A stretch of DNA of 8,010 nucleotides from Lentisphaeria bacterium. Its GTDB lineage: Bacteria > Verrucomicrobiota > Lentisphaeria > Victivallales > UBA1829. Positions 1 to 7,053 of this stretch are shown here, one piece after another. The translations under genes and the position numbers were made by a program. The notes beneath the pieces are model-generated. The model searched no databases. It saw nothing but the letters and a program-made list of their open reading frames with translations, and had not been told where the DNA came from. The DNA lies in NCBI GenBank assembly GCA_017623265.1, contig JAGAPM010000054.1, forward strand, positions 1 through 8,010, read 5' to 3'. Position 1 is the stretch's first letter, and each line of letters opens with the position of its first letter.

Positions 1-2
1 CC

Positions 3-2081
3 TACTATGTTGCCCCCCTGGATCCCAATGCAGGTCGCGATCCTGAATTGCTTGACAAGTTGATCAATACGAAAAATCAGGGTTTTTCGGTCCGGGTTGC
101 GCAGCTGAAAGCCGCCTGTGAAAAAATCATCAAAGCTTTTGAATTCCGTGTTCAGACTGATACTGCTGCCGTCGATCCGAACTATGCCAACCGCATGGAG
201 AAGATCAACAAACTTTATGCACGTGCAAGCAATCTCTACCGGGATGCCCAGTACACACAGGCACGCGACATTTGCGAGCAGATTTACATTGAAGATCCCT
301 GCAATGCCAAAGCCAGCGCCTTGCTGGACAAAATCTACAAGAAACTTTATTTCTATTCTGAATTGAGAGCCTACAACGAAGTTCTTCGCAGCGATGCAGA
401 ATCAATCTGGCTCTGGTCCAATGCGGTACCTGCAAGCGGCAACCGTGTTGCAACAGAACAGAAGCGTGAAGTCAAAGACTCCCTGATGGAAAAACTCAAT
501 TCCTGGAAGATCTCCGTTGCTTTTGCTGATTATTCCATCAAGGATGCAATTACGATGATCCGCGAAAAGAGTCAGGAAGTCGATCCCCGTAAAGCTGGAG
601 TGAACTTCCTGGAACGCGGAATTTCCGGAACCAATACGGAAAATATTTCCATCACGCTCGAACTTGACAATGTGCCCATCAGCGTGGTCCTGAACTACCT
701 CTGTAAGAAGGCTGGCATTTCCTGGAAGACCAGTGAAGCATTCGTGCTGTACGGTCACGGGATCAGCGACTATGAAACAACGGAAATCCCCATGCGTAAC
801 TCTGTTTACCACTCGATTACCTCCGCTAATGAGGAGGGCAAAGACGAATCGGAAAATGATGACGATGCATGGGATACCCGCGGACTTGATTCAACTGCTA
901 AAACGATCGGCGGTGCTGCCGGTAAAAAACGCGGTGCTGTCTCTGACACAAAGTTGAGAGCGTTTTTCGCTGACCGTGGTATTCCGTTTGATGATCACTC
1001 ATCTGTGATTTACAACCCCAAGACGCACAAACTGGCTGTGACCAATACTCGCGAAAATCTTCAGAAACTTGAACTGCTGGTGCGTGAACTTGACGTTGAA
1101 ACTCCGCTGGTCCTGATCGAATCCAAGATCCTTGAAATCTCCGTCAACGACGAAGAAGAACTTGGTTTTGACTGGACTGCCACGTATACGAACGACAAAA
1201 ACAGTTCCTATGACTTTGCATTCGGTTCCCCGCTCCGTTCGGTGGCTCCCTCTGCCGTCGATGCCGTGGAAGGGATCGTGAATGACAAGCTGATCAACAA
1301 CCTCAATATCATCCCGAACATGAACTTGAATGGTGGTCATCAGCTGAATTTCTACCTGACCGTTTCTGCGGTTGACCGTACGGACCGTCTGGAACAGCTG
1401 TCCACGCCGAAAGTTGTTGTCAAGAGCGGTGATACTGCAGTGATCAAGATGATCAAGAGCATGTACTTCCCGGATTCCTGGGAATCCCCCGATACTGAAA
1501 TTGATGACGGTGACGTCGCCATGGAAACCAGTTATCCTGAATTCTCCGATCCGGATGAAGTCGGTATTCAGTTTACGGTCACCCCGACTGTCAGCTCCAA
1601 CAAGTACACTGTGCAGCTGGATCTCGAACCCCGCATCACGGACCTGACCGGTTGGACGGACTACAGCTATGACATGGTGATCCGCCGCAATCCGCTGGAA
1701 GATGAAGATCTGGATACTGAAAATCCAGACGGTGGTACTCCTGTTCTTGCGAGCAACCTGGTTACCACGGTTGACCTGTTCCGTGTCAATATCAAGATGC
1801 CGGAAATTTCCAAGCGTGAGTTGATCACCAAGCTGAAATGCTTCGATGCGCAGACAATGATGGTTGGCGGTATGGTGCTGGATAAACAGATCAGCATGGA
1901 AGACCGTTATCCGATTCTCGGCGACTTGCCGATTATTGGCAGATTCTTCACCAAGACGGCTAACACTTCCGCTCGTTCGAATCTGTTGATCTCCGTTTCC
2001 CCGCGTCTGATCAGTGGTGACGGTGTGCCGATCAACAGCCGTCCTGACAACGGGATTCCGGATTTCCGGTTCCGCAAGTGA
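3..2081 (+). CDS. Secretin-family outer-membrane channel protein, first of a tandem pair (5' truncated by window)
   Basis: A GspD/PilQ-like secretin, the ring-forming outer-membrane channel of type II secretion or type IV pilus systems. The frame is open from the first bases and no SD-preceded start is visible, so the N-terminus, including any signal peptide, lies outside; an internal TTG at 48 is not a credible start. In the visible 692 residues, a TPR-like helical region (about 70-125, with an LYRDAQYTQARDICEQIY repeat) is followed by an STN/N0-like domain (about 165-250), a linker rich in D, E, G and K, an N1-like secretin domain (about 318-370) and the secretin beta-domain (about 370-670). 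The C-terminal domain has the family hallmark YPILGDLPIIGRFF near 1908-1949 and the segment VGGMVLDKQ before it. It ends in TGA. The next gene is a paralogue 13 bases downstream, so the two are probably co-transcribed. The exact system (type II secretion, pilus or a PVC-specific variant) cannot be decided here. Confidence 0.88.
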   Translation, partial: YYVAPLDPNAGRDPELLDKLINTKNQGFSVRVAQLKAACEKIIKAFEFRVQTDTAAVDPNYANRMEKINKLYARASNLYRDAQYTQARDICEQIYIEDPCNAKASALLDKIYKKLYFYSELRAYNEVLRSDAESIWLWSNAVPASGNRVATEQKREVKDSLMEKLNSWKISVAFADYSIKDAITMIREKSQEVDPRKAGVNFLERGISGTNTENISITLELDNVPISVVLNYLCKKAGISWKTSEAFVLYGHGISDYETTEIPMRNSVYHSITSANEEGKDESENDDDAWDTRGLDSTAKTIGGAAGKKRGAVSDTKLRAFFADRGIPFDDHSSVIYNPKTHKLAVTNTRENLQKLELLVRELDVETPLVLIESKILEISVNDEEELGFDWTATYTNDKNSSYDFAFGSPLRSVAPSAVDAVEGIVNDKLINNLNIIPNMNLNGGHQLNFYLTVSAVDRTDRLEQLSTPKVVVKSGDTAVIKMIKSMYFPDSWESPDTEIDDGDVAMETSYPEFSDPDEVGIQFTVTPTVSSNKYTVQLDLEPRITDLTGWTDYSYDMVIRRNPLEDEDLDTENPDGGTPVLASNLVTTVDLFRVNIKMPEISKRELITKLKCFDAQTMMVGGMVLDKQISMEDRYPILGDLPIIGRFFTKTANTSARSNLLISVSPRLISGDGVPINSRPDNGIPDFRFRK

Positions 2082-2128
2082 GGAGGATTGAACTATGACA
2101 AAGAAAGCATTTAGATATTTTATGGAGG
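2081..2128 (+). promoter_or_regulatory. Two ribosome binding sites offering alternative starts for the second secretin
   Basis: AGGAGG at 2081-2086 overlaps the stop of the upstream gene and lies 8 bases before ATG 2095. A second site, GGAGG at 2124-2128, lies 5 bases before the in-frame ATG 2134. Starting at 2134 gives a compact signal peptide of about 29 residues. Starting at 2095 adds 13 residues, giving an unusually long n-region. Both are usable by sequence; the upstream SD is the stronger. Confidence 0.6.
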
Positions 2129-4854
2129 CAGCAATGCATAATCAGTCCTACCGCAAAACGGTTGGTTCCGCGCTGATTGCCTGTCTGGTCCTCGGTTCTG
2201 TGTCTGTGGCGGCAGCAGAAGCACCCGCAAAAGCGGATGCGAAAGCGGATGCCAGAGAGATTGCCAAGGAAATCGTGACACGTGATGAAAACAAGCGCGA
2301 TGTGAACGAAGCGTTTGAGAAAGGTATTGCCTTTTTCACGCAGGGGAAGTATGAAGACGCAATCAGTCAGTACTTGAAAGCGTTGACAATCCTTGATAAA
2401 CTCCCCACTGCTCAGCCCGGGGAAAATGATGTTCTGCGTGACAAAGTCCGCAAGCAGATTTCCAATGCTTATCATTGCTGGGCGGAAGAACTTTACAAGT
2501 TCGCACAGCAGGATGCAAAGAAGAATAAATTTGACGATGCTATCGCCAAATGCCGTCAGGCTGCAGAAATGTACGAACCCTGTTCGGATCTGATGGATAA
2601 AGAGATTGCCAAGTATGAAGCGGCAAAACGTGCGATGGAATTCCGCGAAGATACTGCATCGGAAACGGTGCTGCCGAATCTGGATGACAATCGTAATGAA
2701 ATTGCGATCACGCTGCAGAAGGCCCGTGCATTCTACAAGATCGGGCGTTGGGCTGATGTGATTGAGCAGTGCCGTATCGTTTATACGCTGGATCCCTACA
2801 ACGTGTCAGCGATCGACATGGAACGTCGTGCCACGCTGAAACTGATCGCCGCCGGCAAAAAACGGAAAGATCTTTCTGCTGCGGTCGCTTTGAACGAAGC
2901 CGGCTGGTCTCTTGTTCCGCCGGTCCTGCTTTCTGCGGTCAATTCGGACAATGCCGAAACCGAAGCCGTGCCTGTGTTGAAGCAGGATCCTTCCAAGAAT
3001 CTCCGCAACAAACTGAATACGATCAAGTTCACAAAGCTGGTGTTTGACCAGACTCCGCTGAACGAAGTGATCCAGTTCCTCCGTGACCGCAGCAAAGAGC
3101 TTGATCCTGCTCATGAAGGCGTGAACTTTGTTCTCCGTTTCAATGAGGCTTCTGCGAAAGCGGAAGGCGACAGCGAAGAAAGCAGTGATGAAGAGGATGA
3201 GGAAGAAGAAGGCGAAGACAGTGAAGGCGGTTTCCCCTCTGTGACTTTCTATCTGGGCGCTGACAGCGAGGATGAGGATGACGATGCCGAAGAGGCGGAA
3301 GTCGATTCGATTACGCTGGAAAAGGTGATCGAAGCTATTTGCCAGAGTGCCGGTCTCCATTATCGTGTCGAAGAATACGCTGTTGTCATCGCTCCGGAAA
3401 ATGTCCCGCTGGATGACAATGTTACCTTGTTCTTCACGGTCGACCAGGAAGCGATTGACTCCATGGAAGGTTCTGTTGGTGAAGGCGAAGAAGTGTCCGA
3501 AGACGGCGAAGAAAAAACGGCACTGGAAGCATATCTGGAACGTCATGGCGGCATCAAGTTCGGTAACGGCGCCAAAGCGGTTTACAATAAAGAAATCAAT
3601 AAGCTGATCGTTACCAATACGCCTGCCATGCTTGACAAGGTTTCCGAAGTCATCAGCAGTTTGGCTCTGACGGATCCCCAGGTCCAGATCCAGGTGAAGT
3701 TCATGGAAATCTCCCAGAATGACTTGGAAGAACTCGGTTTTGAGTATTTTGTCAGCAGAGAGAATACTTATGATCCGAATCAGCTCGGTATCCCCACCAA
3801 GATCGAATTTCCCAAAAACCCGATTGACCAGACGATTTTGTCGACTGATTTTCAGGTCCCTGAGGATCGGAACTATTATCTTTATTCTTCCACGCCGACA
3901 ACCGTGAAGACGGATGATTATAGTTATCTGTACACGCCCAAGAAGCTTACGGATCACGGGATGGTACCTGCCGGTTCTCTTGTGAAATTTTCGGATGCAG
4001 AAACTACGAACTGGTATTATGCTGAAGCACCGGGTGACAGATCGACCGGCCGCAGCCGTCACAGTATGACCTATGAAGGTAACAGCAAAGGTATGGTTCG
4101 CAATGCGTCTTACAATCCGGTCGTTTTCGGTGTTGATGAAAGAACCACGATCAATGATACGGTGTTCAACTGGTCCCGTATGACCAGCAGCGGTCACAGA
4201 TATGAAGCAGCCCTTCATGCTCTTGATCAGGCTGATTCCGCCGATACCCTGACCTGCCCGCGTGTCACCACCATGGCAGGTGAAGAAGCCTCCCTGAAGA
4301 TGGTTACGACCAAGGTCTATCCGACCGAATGGGAAGAAGCTTCTTTGGACGATGCAGATGGCACCAGCGTCTTCACTCCTTCCTCCCCGGATGTGCAGCG
4401 CGGCAGCGATGGTGAAGTGGAAGAAGGTATTGTGCTGAAGGTCACGCCCGCCATTCTGGACGAAGAAAAGTACACGCTTGAAATGGATATGAACCCGGTG
4501 ATCCGTGACTTTGCCGGTTGGGTTGACTAGTCCTACCAGATCGTTCTTGATGGTCAAGAATGGCCCAACACGCTGAAGATGCCGATCATCGAAGTCCGTT
4601 CTGTCGAAACCAAGGTTGTCTGCTATGACAGAGCAACGGTTGTTCTCGGCGGTATTGTTAGAGATAAAGTCAGCATGGTTGATGACCAGTATCCGATCCT
4701 CGGAGATCTGCCCGTGATCGGCAGACTTTTCCAGAGCAAGGGTAAAGGTTCCTCCAAGACGAACCTGCTGATCTTCCTGACAGCGACACTGGTTCGCTCC
4801 GACGGATCTCTCGTGAGACCGGACGGTGCCGGTTCCGGTATCCCGAGCTTCTGA
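2095..4854 (+). CDS. Secretin-family outer-membrane channel protein, second of the pair, interrupted by an in-frame TAG at codon 812
   Basis: A paralogue of the preceding secretin, with the same domain order. A signal peptide (hydrophobic core about residues 24-40, likely cleavage after VAAA near residue 41) is followed by TPR-like repeats (about 70-180 and 201-235), an STN/N0-like domain (about 308-435), an N1-like domain (about 475-525) and the secretin domain (from about 527). Compared with the first paralogue it has very acidic inserts (about 357-378, 390-404 and 457-473) and an extra tyrosine-rich stretch (about 555-650). The frame stops at TAG 4528-4530 but resumes without a shift for 107 more codons to TGA 4852. 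That tail has the segment VVLGGIVRDKV and the secretin hallmark YPILGDLPVIGRLF. A product ending at the TAG would lack the end of the beta-domain and probably could not form a channel. The gene is therefore a fresh pseudogene, an error in the sequence, or read through. The strong terminator follows the TGA, not the TAG, which supports 4854 as the ancestral end. Confidence 0.85.
4528..4530 (+). other. In-frame TAG codon inside the secretin domain
   Basis: The local reading is GWVD-stop-SYQIV. The first paralogue reads GWTDYSYDMV at the same place, with TAC for the tyrosine, so the TAG sits exactly at a conserved Tyr and differs from TAC by the third base only. The frame is the same on both sides, so this is not a frameshift. 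No SD-led restart is visible just downstream; the first ATG in frame is at 4579 without a good ribosome site. Confidence 0.9.
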
Positions 4855-4855
4855 T

Positions 4856-4870
4856 TTCACGAATCGTGAA
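4856..4870. repeat. Short palindrome TTCACGA-A-TCGTGAA after the secretin stop codon
   Basis: Perfect 7-bp arms around one central A begin two bases after the TGA and end three bases before the terminator stem. It could be a protein-binding site or an RNA hairpin with a loop too small to form fully. It has no T-run of its own, so it is not a terminator by itself. Confidence 0.4.
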
Positions 4871-4873
4871 TAT

Positions 4874-4905
4874 AAGCGCAGAACATTCCGTTCTGCGCTT
4901 TTTTT
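4874..4905 (+). terminator. Rho-independent terminator of the secretin unit
   Basis: An 11-bp perfect stem, AAGCGCAGAAC pairing with GTTCTGCGCTT, has a 5-base loop ATTCC. The T-run (4899-4905) includes the last two bases of the stem. It starts 20 bases after the TGA of the second secretin and separates that unit from the tRNA gene. Confidence 0.92.
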
Positions 4906-4927
4906 ATAACTTTTTTCGGGATCTGAC

Positions 4928-4955
4928 TTGACTTTTTTCCGGAAAGAGTTATGTT
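4928..4955 (+). promoter_or_regulatory. Putative sigma-70-type promoter of the tRNA-Gly gene
   Basis: TTGACT (4928-4933) matches the -35 consensus at five of six positions. TATGTT (4950-4955), 16 bases downstream, is a fair -10 box. Transcription would start about 6-8 bases before the mature tRNA 5' end. TATAAG at 4955-4960 is an alternative -10, but its spacing of 21 is too long. Confidence 0.5.
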
Positions 4956-4968
4956 ATAAGACCAACAA

Positions 4969-5042
4969 GCGGGATTAGCAAAATGGTTATGCTCCAGCTT
5001 CCCAAGCTGGCCACGCCGGTTCGATTCCGGTATCCCGCTCCA
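4969..5042 (+). tRNA. tRNA-Gly (anticodon CCC), CCA end encoded
   Basis: The complete cloverleaf can be folded by eye. The acceptor stem is GCGGGAT with ATCCCGC (7 bp). The D arm has a 3-bp stem GCA/TGC around a loop containing GG. The anticodon stem CCAGC/GCTGG encloses loop TTCCCAA, so the anticodon is CCC at 5001-5003, reading GGG. The variable region is 4 bases, the T arm is GCCGG-TTCGATT-CCGGT, the discriminator is U, and CCA is encoded (5040-5042). A run of seven T follows at once (5043-5049) and may help end transcription. U73 and the GCGGG acceptor start agree with bacterial glycine tRNAs. Confidence 0.96.
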
Positions 5043-5055
5043 TTTTTTTGGTGTT

Positions 5056-5061
5056 TATAAT
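5056..5061 (+). promoter_or_regulatory. Putative -10 box (TATAAT) for the GntR operon
   Basis: A perfect TATAAT lies 26 bases before the regulator's start codon. No good -35 box exists at the matching distance, because that position falls in the 3' acceptor arm of the tRNA gene. The promoter would be weak or activator-dependent, or the operon is partly fed by read-through from the tRNA. It overlaps the operator-like site that follows. Confidence 0.45.
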
Positions 5062-5072
5062 TGTAGGACAAT
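5060..5072. promoter_or_regulatory. Putative GntR/FadR-type operator, ATTGTAGGACAAT
   Basis: The inverted repeat ATTGT-AGG-ACAAT fits the half-site logic known for FadR-subfamily GntR regulators (TNGTNNNACNA). It overlaps the -10 box by two bases and lies directly before a FadR-type gntR gene, the usual geometry for autorepression. A closely similar motif recurs at 7072-7087. Assignment to this regulator is inferred from position and motif. Confidence 0.55.
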
Positions 5073-5087
5073 ACCGGAGCGATTCTT

Positions 5088-5771
5088 ATGAAGCAGAAAA
5101 ACATGAAAAAGATCAGCACCTTTGAAGCGGCAGTTACATCGATAGGAGAATATATTGTCGGCAAGGGGCTTCAGCCCGGAGATGCGCTTCCGCCGGAGCC
5201 TGTGCTGGCGTCATCGCTGGGGATCAGCCGGAATATTTTGCGGGAGGCGCTGCGTCATTACCGTACACTGGGGTTGATTGAAAGCCGCCCGAAGCTCGGG
5301 ACTGTAATCCGGACCCTGATTCCGGACAATCCCTATGCCGGATACTTTCCGATCCTTGCCTCGCAAACAGATTTGCGTCCGAAACTGGCGGAAATGCGTG
5401 AGTGTCTGGAAACAGGCTTTATTCCTTACATCCTCCATCGTATCAAGTCTGAAGATCTTCAGCATTTGGAGAAAGTCTGCGAGCGTTTTAAAAGTGCTTA
5501 TACGCCAGAGCAGCTTGTATTTACTGACATGGAATTTCATATTGCTCTGCTTGAAATCGCCGATAACCCGCTGTTATCCGGTTTGATCCCGTTGGTTGTC
5601 CATTTTTTTGCTGCCGAAGGGCGGCAGGAACCGACTTCGGATCCGATGAGAGAATATCGGCTTCACCGTGATATTTTTGAAGCGCTTTCTGCCGGAGATG
5701 AAATCCGTTTGAGAGATTTGCTCCGTCAGCACTACAGCCCGTATGCAGGGAGTGGCAAACATGGCAATTGA
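5088..5771 (+). CDS. GntR-family transcriptional regulator, FadR subfamily (FCD domain)
   Basis: A 227-residue repressor or activator that would bind operator DNA as a dimer and respond to a small metabolite. The N-terminal winged helix-turn-helix spans about residues 11-77, with the family pattern LQPGDALPPEPVLASSLGIS and then REALRHYRTLGLIESRPKLGTVI. The C-terminal helical FCD ligand domain (about 95-218) keeps a plausible metal-binding set: D147 and H151 in TDMEFH, H193 in RLHRDIF and H215 in LLRQHY. FCD regulators usually sense carboxylic acids such as sugar acids, but the ligand here is unknown. ATG 5088 has GGAG at 5076-5079, 8 bases upstream. The gene is first in an operon with the MFS transporter, overlapping it by 11 bases, and has an operator-like repeat at its own promoter. 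It ends in TGA. Confidence 0.93.
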   Translation: MKQKNMKKISTFEAAVTSIGEYIVGKGLQPGDALPPEPVLASSLGISRNILREALRHYRTLGLIESRPKLGTVIRTLIPDNPYAGYFPILASQTDLRPKLAEMRECLETGFIPYILHRIKSEDLQHLEKVCERFKSAYTPEQLVFTDMEFHIALLEIADNPLLSGLIPLVVHFFAAEGRQEPTSDPMREYRLHRDIFEALSAGDEIRLRDLLRQHYSPYAGSGKHGN

Positions 5772-7053
5772 CATGACAACCAGCCGTAACATCCGGCGGC
5801 TTTACGGCTATAATTTTTTTACAGCGCTGGCGATAACGGTTTTCTGTAATTTTGTTTTTCTGGATAAACTGCTGTTGCGGATGCAGATCGATCTGGAGCT
5901 TTTCGGTTTGATCAAAGGCTGCATGTTCATGGCTTCGGCGTTTCTTTACATGGCATTTACGCCGCTGCTGCAGAAAATGCCGGGTCGCTCGGATCGTTTT
6001 ATCTGTATCTGGGCATATCTGTTCCGCGCGCTTCTGCCGGCGCTTCTGCCGGTTTTTGCCCTATTGACGGATAACAGGACTCTTTTGACCTGGTCTGCAA
6101 CAGTTTTTCTTTCGCTGGGGATGACCCTTGCCGCTTTTGCCAAAAACAGCCTTATGAGTCTCTACCGGCTTGTTCTTCCGGAAGAACATTTCAACCGTCG
6201 TGTCGGGATGATGAACCTTCTGATATCGTTGCCGGCAAGTCTGCTCGGTGTTCTGATGGCGTGGATTCTTGATCAATATGAAAGCGCAGATACCCGTACT
6301 TTTCTGCTCATTTTTACCGGACTTCAGATTGTTTGTATTTTTTTTGAACTGCCAGCAATGTTTTTGATGAAGCGCCTGGAGCTTCCGGATAAAATTCTGA
6401 AAAATCCTCCCCGGATCAAAGGCGGACTTTGGAAGCCGTGGTGTGATCGTGCTTATGTGCCGATCCTGCTTCTTGTGCTGCTGCACGGTTTTGTTGCCGG
6501 GGCATGGAGTGCTTATTTGAGTGTTTATTTTCTGACCATTTGCCAGTTCGACATGTCTGCACTTGTCCTTGCCGGTCTTCTGCTTTCGCTGTTGCTGACC
6601 GGCAGTCTTCCGTTCAGCGGGCAGCTGACCGACCGGATCGGATACCGCCGGATGTTTCTGATCCTTTCGTTCGGCAGTCTGGCAGGAGGTTTGCTGTTCT
6701 GTTTTTATCCCGGCAATTTTTGGCTGTTGATTCCCTTTGCCATCCTGCTTTGGGATGGAAATATATCGCTCTTCAGCGGCTGCCTTGGTTACGGACTTTA
6801 TGCAGCCGGCAGCAAACTTGCGAAAAGTGAATTGACGACCTGCTACATTTCTGCGTTCGGACTCTGCCGGAACGGTGGAATCTTTATCGGCTCGCTGATC
6901 GGATCACTGGTTTACGGGTTGCTGGAACGTCATTATCAGAATGCAGAACTTTTTCAGCGGTACTTCTGGTGCATCCTGCCTCTTTCCGGATTGCTTTTCG
7001 CTGCCAGTCTGATTTACCGCTTTATGAATCGGCAGAGGCAATATGAAAATTGA
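5761..7053 (+). CDS. Major facilitator superfamily (MFS) transporter
   Basis: A 430-residue polytopic inner-membrane protein with about 10-12 hydrophobic helices, two six-helix halves and a cytoplasmic linker around residues 203-230 (rich in K, R and P). The second half carries the MFS loop signature GQLTDRIGYRRMFL (about 287-300), the D-R-x-G-x-R-R pattern found between helices in this superfamily. The substrate is not readable; the regulator next door suggests a small organic solute such as a sugar or sugar acid, which is inference. ATG 5761 is preferred over the in-frame ATG 5743 because AGGGAG (5747-5752) lies 8 bases before it. It overlaps the regulator by 11 bases and the phosphatase by 11 bases, so translation of the three genes is probably coupled. 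It ends in TGA. Confidence 0.88.
   Translation: MAIDMTTSRNIRRLYGYNFFTALAITVFCNFVFLDKLLLRMQIDLELFGLIKGCMFMASAFLYMAFTPLLQKMPGRSDRFICIWAYLFRALLPALLPVFALLTDNRTLLTWSATVFLSLGMTLAAFAKNSLMSLYRLVLPEEHFNRRVGMMNLLISLPASLLGVLMAWILDQYESADTRTFLLIFTGLQIVCIFFELPAMFLMKRLELPDKILKNPPRIKGGLWKPWCDRAYVPILLLVLLHGFVAGAWSAYLSVYFLTICQFDMSALVLAGLLLSLLLTGSLPFSGQLTDRIGYRRMFLILSFGSLAGGLLFCFYPGNFWLLIPFAILLWDGNISLFSGCLGYGLYAAGSKLAKSELTTCYISAFGLCRNGGIFIGSLIGSLVYGLLERHYQNAELFQRYFWCILPLSGLLFAASLIYRFMNRQRQYEN

Noticed and set aside
4528..4530. Pyrrolysine insertion at the TAG
   Set aside because: The site is an aligned tyrosine in a secretin beta-domain, not a methylamine methyltransferase, no pyl genes are visible, and the companion interruption is TAA, which pyrrolysine decoding would not read.
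4579..4854. Separate small gene after the TAG, starting at ATG 4579
   Set aside because: It is in the same frame as the secretin and encodes the secretin C-terminal end. No good ribosome site precedes it and conserved sequence already begins right after the TAG.
2806..4860. Antisense open frame of 684 codons across the second secretin
   Set aside because: It mirrors a real gene with clear domains. Its translation is rich in R, H, I and F without motifs, and it has no ribosome site. Codon bias of the + strand gene explains the lack of stops.
4969..5042. The tRNA as a stop suppressor or as an integration site
   Set aside because: The anticodon is CCC (Gly), not CUA or UUA. No repeat of its 3' end and no integrase is visible in the window.
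5743..5760. Longer MFS start at ATG 5743
   Set aside because: ATG 5761 has AGGGAG at the ideal distance, while 5743 lacks a clear SD and would deepen the overlap to 29 bases.
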